NCBI RefSeq assembly: GCF_001612905.1
Contig: NZ_BDBI01000017.1
Location: 124,001-188,000 of the forward strand
DNA: 64,000 bases
Source of the DNA: Nocardia ignorata NBRC 108230
Lineage (GTDB): Bacteria > Actinomycetota > Actinomycetes > Mycobacteriales > Mycobacteriaceae
Reading direction: 5' to 3'
The notes under the pieces were generated by a model. The model worked only from the letters and a program-made list of their open reading frames with translations, had not been told where the DNA came from and made no database searches. Shown piece by piece: positions 27,281 through 35,555 of this stretch. The position numbers were made by a program, and so were the translations under genes. The stretch's first letter is position 1. Each line of letters begins with the position of its first letter.

Positions 27281-28863
27281 GAGCCGCGCGTCCAGGTCTG
27301 CAGCGACCACCACGGCCCCCACGTCACGCCGTGCGCGTGTGGCTCGAGCACCGGTCCCGACATCGTCCACCCCGAATCCTTCACCACATAGGTGTGATCC
27401 AGGTGGACGAGGAAGACGTGGCTCGGGTCCTCGGCGTAGCGGTTCTGCACCGCACGGTAGGCGGCCGCCCGGTCGGCCGGATCGAGGGTGCGCCTGGCTT
27501 TTTCGAGCAGGGCATCGATCGTGGGATCGGAGTGGCGGCTCGCATTGTCGTACGGGCTGCCCGCGCCCGGATCGACGGTGTGCAGGGTGTTGTAGGCCTG
27601 CGTATCGGGATCGAAGGGCTCGCTGCCGCCGCCGAGCAGAATGCCCGCCCGTTCGATCCGGGGTTCGATCCGATCCCAGGACAACGCTTCGAGGTCGACC
27701 TCCACACCGACCCGGGCAGCATCGGACGCGAAAGCCATGGCGAGATCACGGCGCAAGGTATCGGTGGAGTTGTACATCACCGTGAATAGGGCCCGCACGC
27801 CCTGTTTCGCGCGCACGCCATCCGCACCACGCAACCAGCCCGCCGCGTCGAGGATCTGTTCGGCACGCGCCCGGTCGAAGGCGAAAGTCGCGGTGGGGTT
27901 GTGGGATTCGCCGTATACCTCCGGAACGGGGGTGTAAGCGGGCCGCCCGTATCCGCCGAGGATGTTGTCGATCATGGCCTGCCGATCCACGGCGAAATTC
28001 AGCGCGAGCCGGACCGCGGGATCACCGGCCACCGGATCACCGGCGGGCAGGGAGACACCGCGCCAATCGGCAGAGGTGTTGGCGTGCACCGACATCGTCG
28101 CGCGATCGGCGAAGGAGGCGGCCAGCAGCGGCGGCAGCGAGGTTCCGTCCAGCTCGCCGCTCGCCATCCGCTGTGCTCGGGTGTTGTCGTCGGGGACGTG
28201 GAGCACCGTGAGCCGCTTCACGGCAGGCGCACCGCCCCAATAGTTCTCGTTCGCCACGAAGACGGCTCGGGTCGGTTCGAGGTTCGTCAGCTGATAGGGC
28301 CCCGTGCCGACCGGCTTCGTGTTGAGCGCCGACTCGGTGGCGGGTCCCGGTTCGGCCACCGCCTCCGACGGCACGATCCCGATGAGCAGCTTGGTGGGGA
28401 AGGCGGCATACGGGTGCCGCAGCGTGAATCGCACCGTGGCGGGATCGACGGCCTCGACCCGCTCGATCATCGAGAACGATGAACGGACCTCCGAAGCCGA
28501 GGCCGGGTCGAGGATCGCACGATAGGTGGCCACCACATCGGCCGCGTCGAACGTGGTTCCGTCGCTGAACCGCACGCCAGTGCGCAGCGGCACCGTCCAC
28601 GCGGCGGCGCCAGGTTCGGCGGTCGGCAACTCGGTGGCCAGTGCGGGTGCGAAACCGGGCATCCCGGAACCACCGGTGAGCCGGAGCAGACCGTCGTAGA
28701 TCTTCGCCTCGCCTGCCGCGCCGTAACCGGCGATCGGGTTGTATCCGCCCAGTTCAGCGGCATCCGCGAGGACAAGCGAATCGGTGGTCGTGGCGGTCGG
28801 CGCACCGCAGGCGGTGAGTACCAGCGCGAACGCGGCAACCGCGACGGTCCGAATTCGCATCAT
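27277..28863 (-). CDS. ABC transporter substrate-binding lipoprotein (SBP family 5)
   Basis: The 528-residue protein starts with a signal peptide and lipobox LTAC (cysteine 19) and then shows the bacterial extracellular solute-binding family 5 fold: YDGLLRLTG, VRFSDGTTFDAADVV, GTGPYQLTNLEPTRAVFVANENYWGG and AVRLALNFAVDRQAMIDN. The family binds oligopeptides, nickel chelates or related ligands. AGGA precedes the double ATG start. The gene leads an SBP-permease-permease-ATPase-ATPase operon. The divergent ArsR-type regulator with histidines in its last helix hints that the ligand could be a metal or a metal chelate. Confidence 0.92.
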   Translation of the reverse strand: MMRIRTVAVAAFALVLTACGAPTATTTDSLVLADAAELGGYNPIAGYGAAGEAKIYDGLLRLTGGSGMPGFAPALATELPTAEPGAAAWTVPLRTGVRFSDGTTFDAADVVATYRAILDPASASEVRSSFSMIERVEAVDPATVRFTLRHPYAAFPTKLLIGIVPSEAVAEPGPATESALNTKPVGTGPYQLTNLEPTRAVFVANENYWGGAPAVKRLTVLHVPDDNTRAQRMASGELDGTSLPPLLAASFADRATMSVHANTSADWRGVSLPAGDPVAGDPAVRLALNFAVDRQAMIDNILGGYGRPAYTPVPEVYGESHNPTATFAFDRARAEQILDAAGWLRGADGVRAKQGVRALFTVMYNSTDTLRRDLAMAFASDAARVGVEVDLEALSWDRIEPRIERAGILLGGGSEPFDPDTQAYNTLHTVDPGAGSPYDNASRHSDPTIDALLEKARRTLDPADRAAAYRAVQNRYAEDPSHVFLVHLDHTYVVKDSGWTMSGPVLEPHAHGVTWGPWWSLQTWTRGS

Positions 28864-28880
28864 GATGTTCCTAGCTGTTT

Positions 28881-28900
28881 ATCTGAACAGATGGACAGAT
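28881..28900. promoter_or_regulatory. Probable ArsR operator between the importer operon and its regulator
   Basis: ATCTG-AA-CAGAT (28881-28892) is a perfect inverted repeat of the type bound by ArsR/SmtB repressors, and a third half site CAGAT follows at 28896-28900. It sits in the 78-base divergent gap and could repress both the importer and the arsR gene. Confidence 0.65.
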
Positions 28901-28941
28901 GATAGTCCGGTGGCGAACCCGGCGACTAAGCTGAGGGCGTT

Positions 28942-29277
28942 ATGGGAGAGCCACGCACACTGGACGGGTCGCCGGTCGAGCTCGGCAGGCGCGCGATCGG
29001 TGATGTCGAGATCCGCGCCTGGGCGCAGCGATTCGACCTGCTCTCGGACCCCAACCGGCTGGAGATCCTGCTCTGCCTGCACCGCACCCCCGGCATCAGC
29101 GTGGGTGAGCTCGCGGCCGCGATCGGGCGCACCGAGAACGCGATCTCCCAGGCGCTACGCGTGCTGCGGCACGAGGGGTGCGTCGTATCGAGCCGGGAAG
29201 GCCGGTCGGTCACCAACCGGCTCGCCGACCCGATCATCCACGAGATCCTGCACACCATCGGCGCCAAACACACCTGA
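28942..29277 (+). CDS. ArsR/SmtB-family transcriptional repressor
   Basis: The 111-residue protein is a winged-helix ArsR regulator: LLSDPNRLEILLCL (helices 2-3), the recognition helix GRTENAISQALRVLRHEG and the wing VVSSREGRSV. The final helix contains D96, H100, H104 and H110 (ADPIIHEILHTIGAKHT), an array of metal-binding type residues similar in position to the alpha-5 sites of nickel/cobalt or zinc sensors. No cysteine pair of the arsenic type (ELCVCD) is present. GAGGGCG lies before the ATG. It is divergent from the importer, which it probably controls. Confidence 0.88.
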   Translation: MGEPRTLDGSPVELGRRAIGDVEIRAWAQRFDLLSDPNRLEILLCLHRTPGISVGELAAAIGRTENAISQALRVLRHEGCVVSSREGRSVTNRLADPIIHEILHTIGAKHT

Positions 29278-29306
29278 CGTCGATCGGCCCTGCTCGGGAG
29301 GCGATG

Positions 29307-30005
29307 ATGGCGAAGATCCTGTTCGTGATGACCGGTGCCGACCGCTGGAGTCTCACCACCGGCGCCAAGCACTACACCGGCTACTGGGCCGCCGAATTCA
29401 CCATCGCCTACCTGGCCTTCCGCGAGGCGGGACACGAGGTGCTGGTGGCGACGCCCGGCGGGGTGGTGCCGCCCGTCGACCTGGGCAGCCTCGCACCGAA
29501 TGCCAACGGCGGCAACCACAAAGGGCAAGAAGTCGCCGAAACGATCAGGGGCGCTACGGTTCTCGAAAAGCCCGTCGCACTCGGCGAGATCTCCGCCGCC
29601 GACATCGACGCCCTCTACTACCCCGGCGGCTACGGGCCGATGGAAGACCTCGCAGGCGACGCCGATTCCGCCGCGCTGCTCGTCGAGGCCCTCCGCGCGG
29701 ACAAGCCGACGGCGCTGATCAGCCACGGCCCCGCAGCCCTGCTCGCCACCGGCGACGACTTCGCGGGCTACCGCGTGACCGCCTTCAGCAATGCCGAGGA
29801 AGACCTCAACGGGCTGGCCGATCGGGCGCGTTGGCTCCTGCAGGACCGGCTCACCGAACTCGGTGTCGACTACCGCTGCGCCGAACCCTTCGCACCACAT
29901 GTGGAATCGGATCGCTGCCTGCACACCGGCCAGAACCCCGCCTCGACCCCTGACCTCGTCGCTGTCTTCCTCGACGCACTCAGCCGCCCGGACGCACGAT
30001 CATGA
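29307..30005 (+). CDS. DJ-1/PfpI (Hsp31-like) family protein without the catalytic cysteine
   Basis: The 232-residue protein has the class I amidotransferase-like fold of the DJ-1/Hsp31 group: GEISAADIDALYYPGGYGPM, the conserved glutamate E30 (YWAAEF) and the nucleophile elbow region TALISHGPAALLA. In active members the residue before HG is cysteine (CHGP); here it is serine (S139). Glyoxalase III/deglycase activity is therefore unlikely unless serine can substitute. GGGAGG lies 5 bases before the ATG at 29307. Its 3' end overlaps the convergent membrane-protein gene by 26 bases. Confidence 0.85.
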   Translation: MAKILFVMTGADRWSLTTGAKHYTGYWAAEFTIAYLAFREAGHEVLVATPGGVVPPVDLGSLAPNANGGNHKGQEVAETIRGATVLEKPVALGEISAADIDALYYPGGYGPMEDLAGDADSAALLVEALRADKPTALISHGPAALLATGDDFAGYRVTAFSNAEEDLNGLADRARWLLQDRLTELGVDYRCAEPFAPHVESDRCLHTGQNPASTPDLVAVFLDALSRPDARS

Positions 30006-30417
30006 GGACGACGACCGCCGTCCACAGCAGGTTGTAGATTCCCGCGAGCATCGACAGCATCCGCAGGCGTTTGCCGTCGTCGGGCTCGACGAGTGCCTGC
30101 CGTTGCATCGGATGGATCTGCACCGCGAGCAGGCCGCCCGCGATGGCCGTGGTGATCATGGCCGAGGTGATCCAGATTTCGTTCATCCGCCCCTGGATGG
30201 TGGCCAGGATGATCCCGACCACCGGCACGATGATCGCCAGTTTCGCGTAGTTGCCGGTGATGCGGTGCATCGCGACGGCCACCGACCGGCTGCGCACCGA
30301 ATCGGGTTCGGGCGCGGCGATCGGTGCGTAGCGGGGGAAAAGACTGGTGGCGACCGCCGAGCCACCGACGAAAACGATGCCCGCGAGCACATGCACCGAC
30401 AGCAAGAAATGTTCCAC
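29980..30417 (-). CDS. DUF2269-like four-helix membrane protein
   Basis: The 145-residue protein has four hydrophobic helices: LLSVHVLAGIVFVGGSAVA, LAIIVPVVGIILATI, ITSAMITTAIAGGLLA and IYNLLWTAVVVLMIV. The pattern of conserved histidine (H8), glycine and RxTGNYAK resembles the DUF2269 group of small membrane proteins. The GTG at 30417 is used because GGAGG lies 6 bases upstream. Two operators of a MarR-type site are immediately upstream, and the MarR gene precedes it on the same strand, so it is probably the regulator's target. Its function is unknown. Confidence 0.75.
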   Translation of the reverse strand: MEHFLLSVHVLAGIVFVGGSAVATSLFPRYAPIAAPEPDSVRSRSVAVAMHRITGNYAKLAIIVPVVGIILATIQGRMNEIWITSAMITTAIAGGLLAVQIHPMQRQALVEPDDGKRLRMLSMLAGIYNLLWTAVVVLMIVRPGG

Positions 30418-30430
30418 TACCGACCTCCAG

Positions 30431-30477
30431 CCTTCAACATGCTTGAAGGGTAGCGCAACCTTCATAGTTGTTGAAAG
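30431..30477. promoter_or_regulatory. Two 19-bp inverted repeats, probable MarR operators
   Basis: CCTTCAA-N5-TTGAAGG (30431-30449) is a perfect palindrome. CCTTCAT-N5-TTGAAAG (30459-30477) has the same geometry with two mismatches. They lie between the MarR gene and the membrane-protein gene, and the second starts 3 bases from the MarR stop, so the membrane gene must have its own regulated promoter here. Confidence 0.7.
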
Positions 30478-30479
30478 TG

Positions 30480-30923
30480 CTAGGGCGAGGCGCCCGAGAA
30501 CGCCTCGAGAATCGCCGCCCCCACCTGTCGCTGGATCGGATCCGCCTCGGGGCCGAAGAGCTGAATATCGACCTGCGACACCACTTCTCGTGCCGCCGCC
30601 AGCAGGCGGACCCCGTCTTCGGTGAGTTCGATGGTCGACGCCGACCCCGCCCGCGCGGTCCGGTCCCGCACCAACCCTGCCCCGACCAGCGCCTTCACCG
30701 AGGTATGCACACTCTGCACGCTGGTCCCCGACATCCGCGCCAGCTCGCTGAACGAGGCCCCCGGCACGCCGTTGATATGCCCTAGCAGCCCCAGCCGCGC
30801 CACCGTCAGATCCAGCGGCGCCAGCCCCGCTCCCAGCGCCGCCTCCACCCGCCGGCACAGGGTGATCACCAGGATGCTCGGGCTCATAATCGGCGGTCCG
30901 GGTCGCCCGTCGTCAGTGGTCAT
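30480..30923 (-). CDS. MarR-family transcriptional regulator
   Basis: The 147-residue protein has the winged-helix core of MarR proteins (GASFSELARMSGTSVQSVHTS, then ALVGAGLVRDRT and the wing with ELTEDGVRLLAAAREVV) flanked by dimerisation helices (ILVITLCRRVEAAL and the C-terminal helix). The ATG at 30923 is one of several possible starts (30932, 30887), none with a clear ribosome site. It is followed on the same strand by the DUF2269-like membrane protein across two palindromic sites that match the symmetry expected for a MarR dimer. Confidence 0.85.
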   Translation of the reverse strand: MTTDDGRPGPPIMSPSILVITLCRRVEAALGAGLAPLDLTVARLGLLGHINGVPGASFSELARMSGTSVQSVHTSVKALVGAGLVRDRTARAGSASTIELTEDGVRLLAAAREVVSQVDIQLFGPEADPIQRQVGAAILEAFSGASP

Positions 30924-30996
30924 ACCCCGCATTTTCCCGTACGCGCACGGCTCGGTGCCCGGCGGATACCGCCGGGCACCGAGGGCGGGTGATCGC

Positions 30997-31584
30997 TTAC
31001 TTCAGCGCTACCCGCGCACCGTTGGAAAAGGCCGAGTCGTGGAATTCGACCGCCGCCGGGTCGGTGCCGGTCGGCACGTCGAACACCAGGACCATCGAGA
31101 TCTTGTTGCCCGGATTGATCTCGGCGACGAGCTCGTCGTTGACATTGATCTCCGCGGAGGTGTCGTTGGCGAACTCGCGACCCTGAGCGTCGATCAGTTT
31201 CTGATTCGCCCCGAAGTACTGCTGGGCGACATCGCCGACATTGGTCACCTCGACGTGCACGAGCACGAATTCGCCCTGGGCGGTCTTCTGCAGGTACGGG
31301 TTGTCGCCGACCGTGCGGACCGGCGGGTCGACCTGCGTCACCGTGAACGCGAACTCCCCGTCGCGGACCTCGGTGCCCGCGGGGGCGGCCACCGACCGTG
31401 CCTGCTCGCTCTTGGCCACCTCGTTGGCGGCCCCGCCGATGAGGGCCACGCAGCCGCCGAAGAGGGCCAGAACCGCGAGCAGGAAGCCGCCGAGCACCCA
31501 CGGCCAGACCTTGCGCTTCTTCGGCGGCTGCGGGTAGTAGGGCTGCTGCGGGGCACTGGGATTGGTGTGCTGGGGGTGGGACAT
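30997..31584 (-). CDS. DUF4352-domain membrane-anchored protein
   Basis: The 195-residue protein has a proline/tyrosine-rich cytoplasmic start (PQQPYYPQPPKKRK), one transmembrane helix (about residues 27-50) and an extracytoplasmic DUF4352 domain (EFAFTVTQVDPPV and GEFVLVHVEVTNVGD to the end), an immunoglobulin-like fold found in many actinobacterial surface proteins. GAGGAG lies 7 bases before the ATG. No partner is evident. Confidence 0.85.
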   Translation of the reverse strand: MSHPQHTNPSAPQQPYYPQPPKKRKVWPWVLGGFLLAVLALFGGCVALIGGAANEVAKSEQARSVAAPAGTEVRDGEFAFTVTQVDPPVRTVGDNPYLQKTAQGEFVLVHVEVTNVGDVAQQYFGANQKLIDAQGREFANDTSAEINVNDELVAEINPGNKISMVLVFDVPTGTDPAAVEFHDSAFSNGARVALK

Positions 31585-31907
31585 GGCTGGCTCCTCGTTT
31601 GGAAAAGGTCAGGCGTGATCGCGCCGGGACGGGCTGTCCGGCGTCATGGGGATGGGGTTGCCCGGCTGGATGCCGCAGCGTGAATGCGTTGCCGCGCAAT
31701 CGATTTGCGCCTCGGAAGCGGTTCCAGGCCGGTTGCCGCTCCGTTGAGAAGGACGCTACACCGAACATGCGCCATTGGCAACAGAACGACAATGTTTTCA
31801 AGTTTGACGAATGTGAAATGTGTACTACAGAACGGATAAGTAACCAATCCATGTAATGTTTGACCTTGACTACCTGGCCGGTAGGGCCGGGGGCCGAGAG
31901 GAGACCC
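31585..31907. other. Intergenic region between DUF4352 and methyltransferase genes
   Basis: No gene is visible in 323 bases. It contains an inverted repeat GCGCAA-N5-TTGCGC (31694-31710) and, from about 31770 to 31860, a stretch clearly poorer in G and C than the surroundings, which probably holds the promoter of the methyltransferase gene. The low-GC stretch may also mark an acquired boundary. Confidence 0.5.
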
Positions 31908-33839
31908 ATGCCAGACTCGACGCCCACCGTGGCCGCCGCCGAGATCTCGCGGTTGGCTGGCGTCACTCGTGCGACCGTCAGCAATTGGCGGCGCCGCCAC
32001 GCCGACTTCCCCGCGCCCGTGCCGGGAGGCTCGGAGAAACGGCCGCTGTTCGACCTCGCCGAGGTGCAGCAGTGGTTGCGCGGCCATGGCGTCACCGCCG
32101 CCGATTCCCCGGTGCAGCGGCTGCGCACCCTCTTGCGCTCGGAGGTCGCCCCCGACGAGGTCGTCGCGCTCATGGCATTCGTCGCCGACAAACGTGCGAA
32201 AGCCGCCGATCCGGTGCGCAAGGCCATCCGCGAGGCGATCGACGAAGTCGGCGTCACCCAGACGCTCGCGGTGCTGTCCGAACGTGGCCTCGACGGGCCG
32301 AGTACCGGCGTCTACCCGACCGACCAGCCCGTGGCGGCCCTCATGGCCGACCTGCTCGCCGCCGCGACCTCACCCACCCCGAGTTCGGTCCTCGACCCCT
32401 CCTGCGGTGGTGGCACCCTCCTGCTCGAAGCCGCGCGCATCGGCGCGACCCGGCTGAACGGGCAGGACATCCTCCCGGTGCAGGCCGGCCGCACCGCGGC
32501 CGCGCTCGGCGTCCTCGTCCCGCAGGCGAAGTCCGACATCCGCGCCGGTGACGCCCTGCTCGCCGACGCCTTCCCCGACGCCGAATTCGATGCGGTCATC
32601 TCGAACCCGCCCTATTCGCAACGTGATTGGGGTGCCGATGAACTCGCGCTCGACCCGCGCTGGGTGTATTCGGTGCCCCCGCGCGGCGAATCCGAACTCG
32701 CCTGGGCACAGCACGCCCTCGCCCACCTGCGCCCGGGCGCGACCGCGGTGCTTCTCCTACCGCCCGCCGTCGCGGCACGCTCCTCGGGCCGGCGGATCCG
32801 TATGGAACTGTTGCGGGCCGGTGCGCTGCGCGCGGTGATCGCGCTGCCGCCAGGCGCGTCGACTCCGCGTCAGGTCGGGCTGCAACTGTGGGTGCTGCGC
32901 CGCCCCGGTGTCGGTAGTCCCGGTGACACGTTGCTGTTCGCCGACACCACTCGCCTGCCGAATCGCGGGGACCAACCGGACTGGCAGCACCTGGCGACCA
33001 CGGTGGTCGAGTCCTGGCGTGCGTTCGACGCCGGTGACGCGCAGGCCGCGACCGTTCCCGATGTCACCGCCGTGGTTCGGGTGATGGACGTCCTCGACGA
33101 CGATGTGGATCTGACGCCCGCCCGTCAGGTGCGCGCGGCGGTCGACCCGGGCAACGCCTCGGCCGCCGCGCACACCGCGATCGGTGCGCTCGGCGACCAC
33201 CTCGGCGAGCTGCGAGCGGTGGCCGAGGCTGTACGCGAATGGGATTCGGCCCCCGGCACGGACTGGCGTTACGTGGCGGTCGGCAACCTGATCGCCGGTA
33301 AGGCGGTGCGGATCGTCACCGCGACCACCGACCCGGCCCCCGCCGACGACGCGCGTCCGGTGCTCACGGGCCACGACCTGCTCGGCAGCCGCAACCCGTC
33401 GGGCATCACGACGCCCGGGTCGCCGGTGGGGGAGCCGATCGAAGAAGGCGATGTCCTGGTGTCGCGGCTGCGCGACGACCACGGGGCCGCCCAGGGCGCC
33501 CGGGTGGCCGAGGGTGCCGATATCGGTGCTGTTCCCGGGCCGGGCGTGCTCGTCTTCCGCACCGATCCCGCCCGCGTGGATCCCTGGTTCTTCGCGGGCT
33601 TCATCGGCAGCCCCGACAACGCGGCCGCCATGTTCGGCACCACCACCATCCGCCTCGATCCCGCACGCCTGCGCATCCCGCTGCTGCCGATCGCCGAACA
33701 GCAACGCTACGGCGCGGTATTCCGCCGGCTGCACCAACTCCGGGTGAGCGCCCGCACCACAGCCGACGCCGCGCGCACCGCCGCGGACCTCATCGCCACC
33801 GGCCTGACGGCGGGCGCACTCGAGCCACCGGCGAAGTAG
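31908..33839 (+). CDS. DNA N6-adenine methyltransferase with N-terminal HTH and C-terminal specificity-like region
   Basis: The 643-residue protein starts with a helix-turn-helix (AAEISRLAGVTRATVSNWRRR, about residues 9-29). The middle is a gamma-type N6-adenine methyltransferase: SAM site VLDPSCGGGTLLLEAA (about residue 155) and catalytic motif SNPPYS (about 225). The C-terminal third (DWRYVAVGNLIAGKAVRI to the end, with LPIAEQQRYGAVFRRL) resembles a type I specificity subunit, so target recognition is built in. No restriction subunit is adjacent. A Ser/Thr kinase and a DUF3320-like protein follow on the same strand. GAGAGGAG precedes the ATG at 31908. Confidence 0.9.
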   Translation: MPDSTPTVAAAEISRLAGVTRATVSNWRRRHADFPAPVPGGSEKRPLFDLAEVQQWLRGHGVTAADSPVQRLRTLLRSEVAPDEVVALMAFVADKRAKAADPVRKAIREAIDEVGVTQTLAVLSERGLDGPSTGVYPTDQPVAALMADLLAAATSPTPSSVLDPSCGGGTLLLEAARIGATRLNGQDILPVQAGRTAAALGVLVPQAKSDIRAGDALLADAFPDAEFDAVISNPPYSQRDWGADELALDPRWVYSVPPRGESELAWAQHALAHLRPGATAVLLLPPAVAARSSGRRIRMELLRAGALRAVIALPPGASTPRQVGLQLWVLRRPGVGSPGDTLLFADTTRLPNRGDQPDWQHLATTVVESWRAFDAGDAQAATVPDVTAVVRVMDVLDDDVDLTPARQVRAAVDPGNASAAAHTAIGALGDHLGELRAVAEAVREWDSAPGTDWRYVAVGNLIAGKAVRIVTATTDPAPADDARPVLTGHDLLGSRNPSGITTPGSPVGEPIEEGDVLVSRLRDDHGAAQGARVAEGADIGAVPGPGVLVFRTDPARVDPWFFAGFIGSPDNAAAMFGTTTIRLDPARLRIPLLPIAEQQRYGAVFRRLHQLRVSARTTADAARTAADLIATGLTAGALEPPAK

Positions 33840-33900
33840 CCGAGGAGCCGCCGACGACATCGCTACCGGCTCGGCGGAGTAGTCGAGGCGGTGCCGATCG

Positions 33901-35469
33901 GTGCCGGGCAGTATCGTGCTGGCGTCCGGTACCGGTATCGAGCTGGGGGTAGTGGTGGGCGAGATCGTCGACGGGCGGTACGAGATCACCGGGGTGCTCG
34001 GCGTCGGTGGGATGGGGGAGGTGCTGGCCGGCTACGACACGGTGCTCGACCGGCCGGTCGCCGTGAAGCGGATCGCGGTGCGCCAGTTCGCGTCCCGTGC
34101 CGATCTTGTCGACGAGTTCGTCGCCCGGTTCCGCCGTGAGGCCAGGGTGACGGCCCGGATCAGGCATCACGGCGTGCCCCAGGTGTTCGACGCCGTGCTC
34201 GACGCGCACGCCGACAGCGTGTACCTGGTGATGGAGCACATCGACGGCGTGACGCTGCGGGACTATCTGGCCGAGATCGGTGAACTGCCGGTCGGCTGGG
34301 CCGTCGCGATCGCCGCGCAGATCGCGACGGTGCTGTCGTATGCCCATGTGCTGCCAGTGGTACACCGGGACCTGAAACCGGCCAATATCGTTGTCGCACA
34401 GGACGGCACGGTGAAGGTGATCGACTTCGGGATCGCGGCACTGCTCGACGGGAGCACCGGTCGGATCACCAGGACCGGATCGGTTCTCGGCACCGCCGCC
34501 TACATGCCGCCCGAGCTGGTGAACGGGCAGGAGGCGGGTCCACGCGCCGACCTGTACGCGCTCGGCTGCGTGATGCACGAGATATTCAGTGGACGAAGGG
34601 TTTTCGAGGCTCGGTCGGAGTTCGACACCCACAACCGGCACCTGTCCGACCCGCCGACACCGCTGCGCACGCTGCGCCGGGATGTGCCCGCCCCGATCGA
34701 ACAGCTCGTCCTCGAGCTGTGGGCCAAGGATCCGGCGCAGCGACCGTCGAGCGCGCAACTCGTCTACGAGCGGCTGCTGCCGTTCCTGCCCGCGCCGGGC
34801 GCACCGGAGGAACCCGCCTCGCGGACCCATCCCGACCCGACGCGGCTCTTCCGCCGACCCAATCCGCCCGCCGACATCGTGGTGGAACCGCTGCCGCCCA
34901 AGCCTTCCCATGAGCTGCCCGCCGTCGCTGGTCTGTCCGAGGCCGCCGCGCGGTATCGCGAACTGTTCGCGCTCGGCCGGGCCGCGCAGGCGGCCGACGT
35001 GCTACTCGGCGTCGTCGACCAGGCCGAACAACGCTTCGGGCCCGGCAGCCCGCAGCTGGGCGACCTGCACCGCGATATCGCCACCGCGCTCGAGCACTCC
35101 GGTGAACAACGCCGGGCGCTGGCGCAGTGGCAGCGGGTCGAAGCGATCGAGGAGCCGACCGGCACCAGGGGCAGGCGGGCGCGGGTAGCCGCGATCGGTT
35201 GCCGCGCCGCGCTCGGCGAGCTCACCGCCGCGGCCGCGGTCGACGAGCTGTACCGGATGCTCGGTGAAATACGTTCGGCAGACAACGAATTCGGTGACGA
35301 CGCGCTGCTGGTCCGGATCGCGCTCGCCGAGCACCTGCCCGCCGCGGGCGACCACGCCCGGGCTGCGAGGTTCGTCGCCCGGTTACGGGACGACCTCGCG
35401 GTGCTACGGCCACCCGACGACCCGATGCGCCGGAAGATCGAAGCGCTGGCGGCCGAACTCCGCTGCTGA
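33901..35469 (+). CDS. Soluble Hanks-type serine/threonine protein kinase with C-terminal helical repeats
   Basis: The 522-residue kinase has glycine loop GVGGMGEV (about residue 36), the lysine in VAVKRI, catalytic loop HRDLKPAN (about 156), VIDFG and the activation-segment end GTAAYMPPEL. There is no transmembrane helix or PASTA domain, unlike PknB. After a proline-rich linker, residues about 345-520 are helical and TPR-like (LFALGRAAQAADVLLGVVDQ, LGDLHRDIATALEHSGEQRRAL). The GTG at 33901 is a guess; GTGs at 33952 and 33955 just before GEIVDGRYEI are equally possible. It starts 61 bases after the methyltransferase stop. Confidence 0.9.
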   Translation: MPGSIVLASGTGIELGVVVGEIVDGRYEITGVLGVGGMGEVLAGYDTVLDRPVAVKRIAVRQFASRADLVDEFVARFRREARVTARIRHHGVPQVFDAVLDAHADSVYLVMEHIDGVTLRDYLAEIGELPVGWAVAIAAQIATVLSYAHVLPVVHRDLKPANIVVAQDGTVKVIDFGIAALLDGSTGRITRTGSVLGTAAYMPPELVNGQEAGPRADLYALGCVMHEIFSGRRVFEARSEFDTHNRHLSDPPTPLRTLRRDVPAPIEQLVLELWAKDPAQRPSSAQLVYERLLPFLPAPGAPEEPASRTHPDPTRLFRRPNPPADIVVEPLPPKPSHELPAVAGLSEAAARYRELFALGRAAQAADVLLGVVDQAEQRFGPGSPQLGDLHRDIATALEHSGEQRRALAQWQRVEAIEEPTGTRGRRARVAAIGCRAALGELTAAAAVDELYRMLGEIRSADNEFGDDALLVRIALAEHLPAAGDHARAARFVARLRDDLAVLRPPDDPMRRKIEALAAELRC

Positions 35470-35555
35470 GGTGCGTCCGGGGCAATCCCGGCGGAGTAAG
35501 CTGCTCGCATCGCTGACAGGGGACGGTGTCGGCCGTCGGAAGTGGAGATCGTGCC

